Source: an uncultured bacterium (lineage in GTDB: Bacteria; Actinomycetota; Coriobacteriia; Coriobacteriales; Coriobacteriaceae). From it: a DNA stretch of 15,228 nt. This document shows, in pieces, positions 1-6,675 of this stretch. The DNA is taken from positions 1-15,228 of the forward strand of contig CAJMPF010000013.1 of the NCBI GenBank assembly GCA_905215195.1, given 5' to 3'. The notes under the pieces are model-generated. The model did not search any database. It was not told the origin of the DNA and was given only the letters and a program-made list of their open reading frames with translations. Each line of letters opens with the position of its first letter. The first letter of the stretch is position 1. Position numbers and translations under genes: made by a program.

Positions 1-159
1 GGCGCGTCGATACGGGGATCGTTTGTTTCCAGACTGTGTATCTGCGCGTTGGAGAACCCGTCTCGCGCGCACGCCATGTTGTCAATGGGTTACAGTATGA
101 ACGGCGGTTATGTTTCCGCCAACGCACGAGAGAGTCGTCAACAAGGAGGATGCACGACG

Positions 160-876
160 ATGCAGCGTGCCAAACAGATATCGGAGTCTATTGAGCTGGG
201 CATCATCTTGGCGCTCGCCGGTGGCTTTATGGACGTGTATTCGTACATTGGGCGCGACCATGTTTTCGCCAACGCGCAGACGGGCAACATCCTGCTCGTG
301 GGTGTAAGCATCTCGGAGGGCAACTGGCAGCTGGCGGGACGCTATTTCTTCCCCGTGGTGTCGTTTGCCGTGGGCATTATGCTTGCCGACCTGGTTCACG
401 AGCGGTTCGGCAGCGTGATTCACTGGCGCCAGGTGACGGTGTTTTTTGAAGCCGTCATCTTGCTGGGCGTGAGCTTTATCCCCGGTGGCGGTTACAACCT
501 GCTCGCCAACTGCCTCACTTCGTTTGCCTGCGGTATGCAGGTCGAGAGCTTCCGCAAGATTCACGGTCACGGTATCGCTACGACCATGTGCATCGGCAAC
601 TTGCGCAACGCGCTGCAAAACGTGGACGATTACATCATCACCCACAGGCGCGGCTTTTTGGAAAACGGCCTGCTGTACTTTGGCGTGATCTTTATCTTTG
701 TGTTTGGCGCCGTGTTGGGCAACTGGTGTATTGAGCGCATGGGCCTGCACGCCATCGTCGTGGCGAGCTTGCTGCTGTTTGTCGCGTTTGCCATCATGTT
801 CATCGACCGCGAGCGCGACTTGCGCTTACGCTGGAAGGTTGCGGCCGAGGCTTGGAAAGAGGGCTGCCGAAAGTAA
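160..876 (+). CDS. YoaK/DUF1275 family membrane protein
   Basis: Predicted integral membrane protein of 238 residues, of the YoaK (DUF1275) family, whose biochemical role is not established. About six hydrophobic segments are visible. The family hallmark is near the N-terminus: a G-G-F-M-D stretch in the first membrane segment, then an A-Q-T-G-N-I-L motif about residues 39-45. The frame is open upstream to a TTG at 49, but I chose the ATG at 160 because an AAGGAGG Shine-Dalgarno (143-149) lies 10 nt before it and the extra 37 residues look unlike the family. It appears monocistronic, with a strong terminator 6 nt after the stop. No clear promoter was found in 1-142, although the short dyad GGCGG-N8-CCGCC (103-120) is present. 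Family call is confident; function is unknown. Confidence 0.85.
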   Translation: MQRAKQISESIELGIILALAGGFMDVYSYIGRDHVFANAQTGNILLVGVSISEGNWQLAGRYFFPVVSFAVGIMLADLVHERFGSVIHWRQVTVFFEAVILLGVSFIPGGGYNLLANCLTSFACGMQVESFRKIHGHGIATTMCIGNLRNALQNVDDYIITHRRGFLENGLLYFGVIFIFVFGAVLGNWCIERMGLHAIVVASLLLFVAFAIMFIDRERDLRLRWKVAAEAWKEGCRK

Positions 877-882
877 CCGAAT

Positions 883-917
883 GCGGCAAAGGGACTGTCC
901 CTTTGCCGCAGTTTTTT
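883..917 (+). terminator. Rho-independent terminator after the YoaK-family gene
   Basis: An 11-bp perfect stem (883-893 with 899-909), extendable by an A-T pair to a CTG loop, is followed by AG and six T residues (912-917). The stem GCGGCAAAGGG starts 6 nt after the stop codon. The near-perfect palindrome built around GGGACTGTCCC could also be a dispersed intergenic repeat that serves as a terminator. Confidence 0.85.
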
Positions 918-927
918 CATCTTCTGT

Positions 928-981
928 TGAAACGCTTTAACACTTTTGACGTTCTCACGCGTTTTTCGTTTCAAAAGCGTT
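928..981 (+). promoter_or_regulatory. Possible operator half-sites upstream of fucO
   Basis: Two inverted half-sites lie 60-110 nt before fucO. TGAAACG (928-934) is matched by CGTTTCA (967-973), and the overlapping AACGCTTT (931-938) by AAAGCGTT (974-981). LacI-family operators often contain TGAAACG/CGTTTCA arms, but here they are about 32 bp apart rather than abutting, so two weak sites or a looped site would be needed. TTGACG (946-951) resembles a -35 box but has no good -10 at 16-18 nt. No regulator gene for this site is nearby. Tentative. Confidence 0.3.
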
Positions 982-1040
982 AGGATGGGACTCATAGCGT
1001 GGGGCGTAATGGGTGCCCCGCACACGATGGGAGGCTATCA

Positions 1041-2207
1041 ATGGCTAATCGTTTCGTTCTCAACACCATCTCTTATCATGGTTCCGGCGCCATCAAGGAG
1101 ATCCCCGGCGAGCTCCAGCGTCGCGGCTACAAGAAGATCTTCGTCTGCTCCGATCCCGATCTGGTCAAGTTTGGCGTTACCGCCAAGGTGACCGACGAGC
1201 TCGACGCCGCCGGCATCGCCTGGAGCCTCTACTCCGAGATCAAGCCCAACCCCACGATTCAGAACGTCAAGGACGGCGTCGAGGCCTTCAAGGCCGCCGA
1301 GGCTGACGCTATCGTGACCATCGGTGGCGGCTCCTCCATGGACACCGCCAAGGCCATCGGCATTATTATCAACAACCCCGAGTTCGCCGATGTCCGCAGC
1401 CTCGAGGGCGTTGCTCCCACTAAGAACCACGCCGTGTTCACCATCGCTGTGCCGACGACCGCCGGTACTGCTGCCGAGGTGACCATCAACTACGTCATCA
1501 CCGACCCCGAGAAGGTCCGCAAGTTCGTGTGCGTCGACACCAACGATGCCCCCGAGGTTGCTGTCGTCGATCCCGACATGATGGCTTCCATGCCCGCCGG
1601 CCTGACCGCTTCCACTGGCATGGACGCTCTTACCCACGCCATCGAGGGCTACACCACCAAGGGCGCTTGGGAGCTCTCCGACATGTTCCACTTTGAGGCT
1701 ATTAAGCTGATCAGCGAGAACCTGCGCGACTCCGTTGCCGAGGCCAAGTCTGGTCAGCCCGGCTCCGGCCGCGAGGGCATGGCTCTTGGTCAGTATGTCG
1801 CCGGCATGGGCTTCTCCAACGTTGGCCTGGGCATCGACCACGCCATGGCTCACACCCTGTCTGCTCACTACGACACCCCGCACGGCGTCGCTTGCGCCAT
1901 GCTGCTGCCGATCGCCATGGAGTTCAACAAGCCGGTTTGCGCTGAGCGCCTGGCCAAGGTTGCCATTGCCATGGGCGTTGACACCACGGGCATGAGCACC
2001 GACGAGGCTGCCGACGCCGCTATCGCCGCCGTCAAGCAGCTTTCCGCCGACGTGAACATTCCGCACGTCTGCGAGGCCATGAAGGCCGACGAGATCGAGG
2101 TTCTGGCCAAGGACGCCATGGCCGACGCTTGCTTCCCGGGCAACCCGCGCGAGGCGACGCTCGACGACGTCATCGAGCTCTTCAAGAAGATCTGCCCGGC
2201 TGCCTAA
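1041..2207 (+). CDS. fucO: Lactaldehyde reductase (iron-dependent group III alcohol dehydrogenase)
   Basis: Predicted cytoplasmic enzyme of 388 residues reducing L-lactaldehyde to 1,2-propanediol with NADH, the anaerobic end step of L-fucose and L-rhamnose breakdown. The N-terminal Rossmann-like half carries GGGSSMD (95-101) for NAD binding. The C-terminal helical half carries the iron ligands D195, H199, H267 and H281, at almost the same positions as in E. coli FucO. Long stretches match that enzyme, such as NNPEFADVRSLEG, PTTAGTAAEVTINYVITD and GQYVAGMGFSNVGLG; length is also typical (about 383). Start chosen at ATG 1041, preceded by GGGAGG (1029-1034) at 6 nt; an upstream in-frame start at 999 has no ribosome site. 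No fucose or rhamnose catabolic genes lie in the window, so it may serve several pathways. It could reduce related aldehydes; the FucO call rests on similarity recalled from memory. Confidence 0.9.
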   Translation: MANRFVLNTISYHGSGAIKEIPGELQRRGYKKIFVCSDPDLVKFGVTAKVTDELDAAGIAWSLYSEIKPNPTIQNVKDGVEAFKAAEADAIVTIGGGSSMDTAKAIGIIINNPEFADVRSLEGVAPTKNHAVFTIAVPTTAGTAAEVTINYVITDPEKVRKFVCVDTNDAPEVAVVDPDMMASMPAGLTASTGMDALTHAIEGYTTKGAWELSDMFHFEAIKLISENLRDSVAEAKSGQPGSGREGMALGQYVAGMGFSNVGLGIDHAMAHTLSAHYDTPHGVACAMLLPIAMEFNKPVCAERLAKVAIAMGVDTTGMSTDEAADAAIAAVKQLSADVNIPHVCEAMKADEIEVLAKDAMADACFPGNPREATLDDVIELFKKICPAA

Positions 2208-2250
2208 CTTGGTTCGGCGGACCCCTGCCCGTTAGCCCCACAATCGTCCT

Positions 2251-2303
2251 CGGACATGTCGGAAGCCTCCGCTGCGCACTTCGTGCGGCGGGGGCTTCCT
2301 CCG
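2251..2303 (+). terminator. Strong hairpin downstream of fucO, possible terminator without a T-run
   Basis: A continuous 17-bp stem (2261-2277 with 2283-2299, three G-T wobbles, 5-nt loop ACTTC) begins 54 nt after the fucO stop. An outer CGGA (2251-2254) can also pair with TCCG (2300-2303). No T-run follows, so it is not a canonical intrinsic terminator. It may still end or protect the fucO transcript, or be a structured repeat. Confidence 0.45.
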
Positions 2304-2461
2304 TCCTGCGGAAAGTTTTCAGAGCTTTACCCTGTAGGGTCCCTGCCGCCACGTGGCAATCAGAGAATCTGGAGTGGACGGCGCCTTGGCTACGAGTTGG
2401 GGCTGAGAATCTGAATGGTCGGGTGTCGTTGTTGGAAGCGCAGGCGATGCCAGCGGTGATC

Positions 2462-2643
2462 ACTTTGGGACCGAGATGTTGGCTGCGGTTCGATGTCTGG
2501 CCACCGGAAAGCGTGTCCCGGTTTGAAGGCGGATTGCGGGATGTAGCTTCCGCTTGGGGGCTGTATGGGAAACTTTGGGACGGAATTTTGCTTTATTGTG
2601 GGTCGCACTTTCCGCAACGTGCCTCAACCGGAAAGCGTGTCCC
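2462..2643. repeat. Two-copy imperfect intergenic repeat in a gene-free stretch
   Basis: Between fucO (stop 2207) and the acetate kinase (ends 2751) no credible gene is seen. Two copies of a composite element are visible. Each begins with ACTTTGGGAC (2462-2471 and 2572-2581) and contains the exact 17-mer ACCGGAAAGCGTGTCCC (2503-2519 and 2627-2643). The 17-mers are 124 bp apart and therefore lie in different reading frames, which argues against a coding repeat. The motif CGGAAAG also recurs inverted as CTTTCCG near 2608-2614. A 9-bp direct repeat GAGAATCTG (2363-2371, 2405-2413) lies just upstream. Probably a dispersed non-coding repeat family; the genome would have to be searched to confirm. 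Confidence 0.55.
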
Positions 2644-2692
2644 AGTATTTGCGCTCGAAATGGGATGGGGTTTCCGCCGTCCACCTGCTAGT

Positions 2693-2728
2693 AAAAAGGC
2701 CTCCGGAGCTGTTGCTCTGGAGGCCTTT
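2693..2728 (-). terminator. Rho-independent terminator of ackA1
   Basis: A 15-bp stem (2695-2709 with 2714-2728, one G-T wobble, loop TGTT) lies 22 nt beyond the acetate kinase stop. Read on the minus strand it ends in TTTTT (2697-2693). Strong intrinsic terminator. Confidence 0.9.
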
Positions 2729-2750
2729 CGTTTACTTGCAAATGCGCGCG

Positions 2751-3929
2751 TTAGTTGTTCTTGGTCAGACGCTCAACGTCGTGGGCGATCATGTATTCCT
2801 CGTCGGTGGGGATGACCATGACCGTGACGGCAGAACCGGCGGCGCTGATGACCTGCGGGCCGTTGCCCACAGCCTCGCGGTTCTTGTTGTTGTCGATACG
2901 CACGCCCAGCCACTCAAAGCAGTCGCAGAAGGCCTTGCGGATCGACCAGTCGTTCTCGCCGATGCCGGCGGTAAAGGTGATGGTGTCCACGCCCGCCATG
3001 GAAGCGATCATTGAGCCGGCCTGCTGCATGGCCTTGTAGGCAAACATATCGAAGGCGAGCAGGCAGCGTTCGTCGCCCTCGGAGGCGCGCGTGCGGATGT
3101 CGCGGGCGTCGTTGGAGATGCCCGAGATGGCAAGCAGACCAGACTGCTTGTTCATCATGTCGTCGACTTCCTGGTAGCTGTAGCCGCCCTCGCGCTGCAG
3201 GTAGCACACAGTAGCTGGGTCAATGGAACCGCAGCGAGTACCCATCATCAGACCGTCAAGCGGCGTGAGGCCCATCGTGGTGTCGCGGCACACGCCGTCC
3301 TCGATGGCGGCGAGCGAAGCGCCGTTGCCCAGATGGCACGAAAGCAGACGGTGGCAGCGCGAGCCCAGGATCTCCTTGGCCATCATCCACTCATAGCGGT
3401 GGCTCGTGCCGTGGGCACCGTACTTGCGCACGTGGTACTTATCGCACACGTCCTTGGGCAGTGCGTAGGTATAGGCGACCTCGGGCATGGTCATGTGAAA
3501 CGAGGTATCGAAGACGGCGACGTTGGGCAGCTCCGGATACTTCTCGCGGCAATACTCGATTGCTGCGGCCTCGCCGTAATTGTGCAGCGGAGCAAGCGGT
3601 GCCACCTCAAGAATCTTGGCCATAACCTCGTCGTCGACGACAGCGGAATCATCGAAGTGCCAGCCGCCCTGAACGATGCGATGTCCAATGCCATCAATCG
3701 TAAAGTCGGTCTTCTCGAGCTCCTCGAGCACGCGAGCGATAGCAGAGCGATGATCGGGGAAAGGGGCCTCCTCGGTCTGCTTGGCGCCACCGTTCTCGGA
3801 GTGACCAAAGATGCCCATGTCCGAACCGATACGTTCGCAGTTGCCCTTGGCGAAAACCTCGCGGGTATCGGTATCCAAAAGCTGATATTTAAGGCTTGAG
3901 CTACCGGCGTTGACAACAAGTACGTTCAT
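2751..3929 (-). CDS. ackA: Acetate kinase, first paralogue
   Basis: Cytoplasmic acetate kinase of 392 residues (acetyl-phosphate + ADP to acetate + ATP), the substrate-level phosphorylation step of acetate fermentation. It belongs to the ASKHA fold. Visible family elements are NAGSSSLK at 7-14, GHR at 82-84, PLAPLHN with H116, FDTSFH with D141, GAHGTSHRY with H173 and H177, CHLGNGAS with H199 and N202, MGTRCGSIDP with R232, TAGIGEN at 320-326, and PTDEE near 374-378. One oddity is GHRIVQGG where acetate kinases usually have GHR(I/V)VHGG, so Q87 replaces a conserved His; the second copy shares it. The AAGGAG ribosome site (3934-3939) lies 4 nt before ATG 3929. It has its own terminator, and an operator-like dyad lies upstream. 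No phosphotransacetylase gene is adjacent, which is unusual. Confidence 0.95.
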   Translation of the reverse strand: MNVLVVNAGSSSLKYQLLDTDTREVFAKGNCERIGSDMGIFGHSENGGAKQTEEAPFPDHRSAIARVLEELEKTDFTIDGIGHRIVQGGWHFDDSAVVDDEVMAKILEVAPLAPLHNYGEAAAIEYCREKYPELPNVAVFDTSFHMTMPEVAYTYALPKDVCDKYHVRKYGAHGTSHRYEWMMAKEILGSRCHRLLSCHLGNGASLAAIEDGVCRDTTMGLTPLDGLMMGTRCGSIDPATVCYLQREGGYSYQEVDDMMNKQSGLLAISGISNDARDIRTRASEGDERCLLAFDMFAYKAMQQAGSMIASMAGVDTITFTAGIGENDWSIRKAFCDCFEWLGVRIDNNKNREAVGNGPQVISAAGSAVTVMVIPTDEEYMIAHDVERLTKNN

Positions 3930-3981
3930 GAGACTCCTTTGCAGTGCAATACGGTCGACGCAGACCCCTTAAGGCGACCGC

Positions 3982-4012
3982 ATTTTAATAAGAAGTTATC
4001 ACAACTTGATAA
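3982..4012 (-). promoter_or_regulatory. Candidate ackA1 promoter
   Basis: On the minus strand, TTATCA (4012-4007) can act as a -35 box with TATTAA (3990-3985) at 16 nt or TAAAAT (3987-3982) at 19 nt as the -10. This AT-rich patch is the only one in the 164-nt gap between the two acetate kinase genes. The -35 overlaps the dyad at 3996-4012. Moderate to weak match. Confidence 0.4.
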
Positions 4013-4022
4013 ATAGCTATCA
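3996..4022. promoter_or_regulatory. Operator-like array of TTATCA/TGATAA half-sites upstream of ackA1
   Basis: TTATCA (3996-4001) and TGATAA (4007-4012) form a perfect dyad with a 5-nt spacer. A third half-site, TATCA (4018-4022), pairs with TGATA (4007-4011) across 6 nt. The half-sites start at 3996, 4007 and about 4018, an 11-bp phasing close to one helical turn. The array overlaps the likely -35 of ackA1, so a repressor or activator could bind here. No cognate regulator can be assigned. Confidence 0.5.
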
Positions 4023-4045
4023 GACATATCGCCCAACGAGCGCAA

Positions 4046-4089
4046 AAGAGGGGCCGAACGGCGCTCGGTCGTCCAGCCCCACCCCTCTT
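4046..4089 (-). terminator. Terminator-like hairpin after ackA2
   Basis: An 8-bp stem AAGAGGGG/CCCCTCTT (4046-4053 with 4082-4089) encloses a second small stem (CCGAAC with GCTCGG, 4054-4067). It begins 4 nt beyond the ackA2 stop. On the minus strand it ends CCCCTCTTTTGC, a short T-run. Likely an intrinsic terminator of moderate strength separating the two acetate kinase transcripts. Confidence 0.65.
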
Positions 4090-4093
4090 GCAA

Positions 4094-5272
4094 TTACTTG
4101 CCGTTGACGATACGCTCGACGTCGGAAGCAATCATGAACTCCTCATCCGTGGGGATGACGAAGATCTTGACCTTGGAATCCTTGGCAGACAGGCACCAAG
4201 CGCCGTCGCCACGCAGGGCGTTGCGGGCATGATCCATCTTGACGCCCATAAAGGCCAGGCGGTCGGCCACGCCGGCGCGGACGGCCGGAGCGTGCTCACC
4301 GATGCCGGCGGTGAAGACCAGCGTGTCCATGCCGCACATGGAAGTGGCCATCTCGGCAGCCTTGGCGGCAATCTTGTAGACAAACATGTCGAAGGCGAGC
4401 TGAGCATCGGGGTCACCAGCGGCGGCGAGCTCCTCGACGTTGCGGCAGTCGTTGGTCTTGCCGCCGGTCACAGCCAAAAGGCCGGACTTCTTGTTCATCA
4501 TCTCGTCGACCTCGTCGAAGGTGTAGCCGCCCTCGCGCTGCAGGTAGCACACGGTAGCCGGGTCGATGGAGCCGCAGCGGGTGCCCATCATGACGCCGTC
4601 GAGCGGGGTGAGGCCCATGGTGGTGTCCATGCACTTGCCGTCCTCGATGGCGCACAGGGAAGCGCCGGAGCCGATATGGCACACAACGACCTTGCGGGCC
4701 TCGCCGTTGGTCATCTCGGCGACCTTCTTGGAGATGTAACGGTAGCTGGTGCCGTGGGCGCCGTACTTACGGATGTGCAGCTTGTCGCAGACGTCCTTGG
4801 GCAGGGCGTAAGTCTTGGCGACCTCGGGCATGTTGAAGTGGAAAGCGGTGTCGTAGACCGTGACGTTGGGCAGGTCGGGATACTGTTCCAGGCAGTACTC
4901 GATAACGTTGGCCTCGGGGTTGTTGTGCAGCGGCGCCAGCGGGGCGACCTCGCGGATCTTGGCGAGAACGTCCTCGTCGACGAGGGAGGAGTCGCCAAAG
5001 TACCAACCGCCCTGAACGATGCGATGGCCAATACCCTCGATCTTGACGCCGTTGGCCTCGAGGTCCTTCAGAACGACCTCGATGGCGACCTTGTGGTCGG
5101 GGAACTCGATGTTCTCGGTCACCTTCTTGGAACCGTTGGCAGCGTGGGTGAAGGTACCGCCGGTAAAGCAGACGCGCTCGCAGGAGCCCTTTGCGGACAC
5201 CTTGTGGGACTTGGTATCGATGACCTGATACTTAAGGGTCGAAGATCCTGCGTTGACGACCAGAACGTTCAT
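4094..5272 (-). CDS. ackA: Acetate kinase, second (diverged) paralogue
   Basis: Second acetate kinase, also 392 residues and collinear with the first, which implies a tandem duplication. It retains N7, R84, H116, D141, H173, H199, R232, TAGIGEH and PTDEE, so catalysis is plausible. It shares the unusual Q87 (GHRIVQGG). Two further changes are private to this copy: GAHGTSYRY has Y177 where the family and the first paralogue have His, and CHIGSGAS has S202 where HLGNG normally has Asn. The adenosine-side loop is also different (TGGKTNDCRN against SGISNDARD). An AGGGAG ribosome site sits a few nt before ATG 5272, and a hairpin (GGCGG/CCGCC, about 5291-5307) lies in the short leader. It may differ in substrate preference or kinetics; inactivity is possible but the frame is intact. 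Confidence 0.92.
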   Translation of the reverse strand: MNVLVVNAGSSTLKYQVIDTKSHKVSAKGSCERVCFTGGTFTHAANGSKKVTENIEFPDHKVAIEVVLKDLEANGVKIEGIGHRIVQGGWYFGDSSLVDEDVLAKIREVAPLAPLHNNPEANVIEYCLEQYPDLPNVTVYDTAFHFNMPEVAKTYALPKDVCDKLHIRKYGAHGTSYRYISKKVAEMTNGEARKVVVCHIGSGASLCAIEDGKCMDTTMGLTPLDGVMMGTRCGSIDPATVCYLQREGGYTFDEVDEMMNKKSGLLAVTGGKTNDCRNVEELAAAGDPDAQLAFDMFVYKIAAKAAEMATSMCGMDTLVFTAGIGEHAPAVRAGVADRLAFMGVKMDHARNALRGDGAWCLSAKDSKVKIFVIPTDEEFMIASDVERIVNGK

Positions 5273-5322
5273 GTGTCTCCCTACTAACAGGCGGTGTGGC
5301 GCCGCCAGGTTACATACGTTTC

Positions 5323-5359
5323 AATAATAAACCCAAACGCCCTCGCGCTCGGGTTTATT
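5323..5359 (-). terminator. Terminator-like hairpin between the MFS gene and ackA2
   Basis: A perfect 9-bp stem AATAAACCC/GGGTTTATT (5326-5334 with 5351-5359) lies 34 nt beyond the MFS stop. On the minus strand it ends TTTATTATTG, an interrupted T-run. It starts only about 50 nt upstream of ackA2. So the ackA2 promoter must be squeezed into 5273-5325, overlap the hairpin, or the gene relies on read-through. Confidence 0.6.
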
Positions 5360-5392
5360 GCGTTGATATATAAGTTATCGGTGCCTAAATAC

Positions 5393-6553
5393 TCATGGCC
5401 TTTGACTTGTAAGACGAAATAGCGCGGGGATATACACCAGAGAAGAAATCCCGAGCGCAACAAGCAATACGACTCGAATGCCCGCAACGCTACTCAGCAC
5501 AGAGTTGAGCAGATAGAAAAGAACAGCACCCACCGCCACCATCTGGCTTTGAACCGAAATCAGTGAACAGCGCATCGATGAATCGACAGCATTTTGAAAA
5601 ATTGAGTATTTAATTGAAGCAAATAACGAGTAGGCGACCGTCTGCAACACATAGAACACGGGCAGCAAATAGACCGGAGTAAAGGGAATCAAAAATAGAG
5701 CAGTCAGGGAAAGGCGCACGATGCCGCAAATACGCGCAAAACGGCCCTTGTCGACATGAGCAATCACACTGGGCACAATAAGCCCCATGGAGGCCGAGGC
5801 AAGGAGCTGGACCGCAATGATCACACCCGAAGCGACGGCATTCATTCCGCGACCCGCAAGCAACAGTGAGAAAAAGTCTTCCAGGGCGACAAAAGCAAAT
5901 GCCTGAGAACAGTCCATGATGAACGCTGAACGAAGAATGCCATTACACGCAATAGCGGCACCGATCATCTTCGGGCTAATTCCACGCTCAGGTGTCCCCG
6001 CAGCGCTCCCTCTTTGCATCTCAGGAATGCAGACAACGACAACCAACGTCAACACCATTGCGATGGTATCTGCCGAAAGACCAATAAGATATGCACCGAC
6101 AGACGAAATGAAACCGCCCACGCAAGCGGAGATGGCATAAGAGGCATAGAAAACAAATCGCTCAACGACATTAAGTCTTACGAGCTGGTCCTGAGAGACG
6201 CTGTCAATGTAAATCGCTTCGATGGATCCGCTCACACATGCAACGGCAAAACCTTTAAGAGCAAACGCACCGATTAAAAGCAGAGGAGAACGGACGAGAA
6301 GCAGGGCGGCGTAGTATCCAAGCATTCCCACGACGCCAACGAGGCCGCTTGTCTTTCGTCCAAACCTATCAGCAATATAGCCAGTGGGAACTTCAAGGAT
6401 GAACTTGCTCACTTGATATGCAATCATCATGCTAGAAATCGCCACCATCGAGAATCCGACGAATTCAAGGTAAACCGTCAGAAAATACAAGATGGTGCTG
6501 AAGTTCGACAGAAAAACGAACGTCATATAAAGCAAAACCGTACGGTTTTTCAT
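5393..6553 (-). CDS. Major facilitator superfamily transporter
   Basis: Predicted 12-segment MFS permease of 386 residues in the cytoplasmic membrane. The clearest signature is motif A between segments 2 and 3: EVPTGYIADRFGRK at 54-67, with the G-x3-D-R-x-G-R-K pattern. EVPTG-x2-AD forms are common among drug and small-molecule efflux MFS proteins, but the substrate cannot be read from the sequence. I chose ATG 6553, preceded by GGAGG with 7 nt spacing; the frame extends to 6625, but those 24 extra residues have no ribosome site. It lies 120 nt downstream of a LysR regulator on the same strand, suggesting LysR-controlled transport. Base composition is more AT-rich than in neighbouring genes, consistent with transfer. 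A hairpin follows the stop. Confidence 0.88.
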   Translation of the reverse strand: MKNRTVLLYMTFVFLSNFSTILYFLTVYLEFVGFSMVAISSMMIAYQVSKFILEVPTGYIADRFGRKTSGLVGVVGMLGYYAALLLVRSPLLLIGAFALKGFAVACVSGSIEAIYIDSVSQDQLVRLNVVERFVFYASYAISACVGGFISSVGAYLIGLSADTIAMVLTLVVVVCIPEMQRGSAAGTPERGISPKMIGAAIACNGILRSAFIMDCSQAFAFVALEDFFSLLLAGRGMNAVASGVIIAVQLLASASMGLIVPSVIAHVDKGRFARICGIVRLSLTALFLIPFTPVYLLPVFYVLQTVAYSLFASIKYSIFQNAVDSSMRCSLISVQSQMVAVGAVLFYLLNSVLSSVAGIRVVLLVALGISSLVYIPALFRLTSQRP

Positions 6554-6634
6554 ACTCCGCCCTCCAAGAGTCAGCAATCTAAAATCGGAATCTTGGAAAA
6601 GCATGAGGGCAGAGCCGTCAGTCATGTGTTACAA

Positions 6635-6657
6635 GGCGTCAACATTCACTTGACGCC
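6635..6657. promoter_or_regulatory. Perfect dyad between the LysR and MFS genes
   Basis: GGCGTCA (6635-6641) and TGACGCC (6651-6657) are perfect 7-bp arms around a 9-nt spacer. It lies 82 nt upstream of the MFS start and 17 nt past the LysR stop. It could be a regulator-binding site for the MFS gene or a hairpin terminating lysR. No T-run follows on either strand (minus continues TTGTAAC), which slightly favours an operator. Confidence 0.45.
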
Positions 6658-6659
6658 AC

Positions 6660-6675
6660 GAGGCCAAATGGCCTC
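6660..6675 (-). other. Short hairpin overlapping the LysR stop codon
   Basis: GAGGCC (6660-6665) pairs with GGCCTC (6670-6675) across AAAT, and the stem runs into the LysR stop codon (6674-6676). There is no T-run. With the adjacent dyad it gives two stacked hairpins at the end of the lysR transcript. Confidence 0.35.

Noticed and set aside
999..1040. Upstream start for fucO adding 14 residues
   Set aside because: No ribosome site, whereas GGGAGG sits 6 nt before ATG 1041 and the extra residues do not resemble the family.
1038..2066. 342-codon open frame antisense to fucO
   Set aside because: Shadow of a GC-rich gene: Gly/Val/His/Asp-rich composition without any domain, while the plus strand encodes a full FucO with its ribosome site.
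2129..2815. 228-codon plus-strand frame across the fucO-ackA1 gap
   Set aside because: It begins inside fucO in another frame, spans hairpins and a terminator, and the two copies of the 17-bp repeat fall in different frames, so it is not coding.
4088..5287. 399-codon open frame antisense to ackA2
   Set aside because: Mirror of the acetate kinase codon pattern, low-complexity composition, no ribosome site or recognisable motif.
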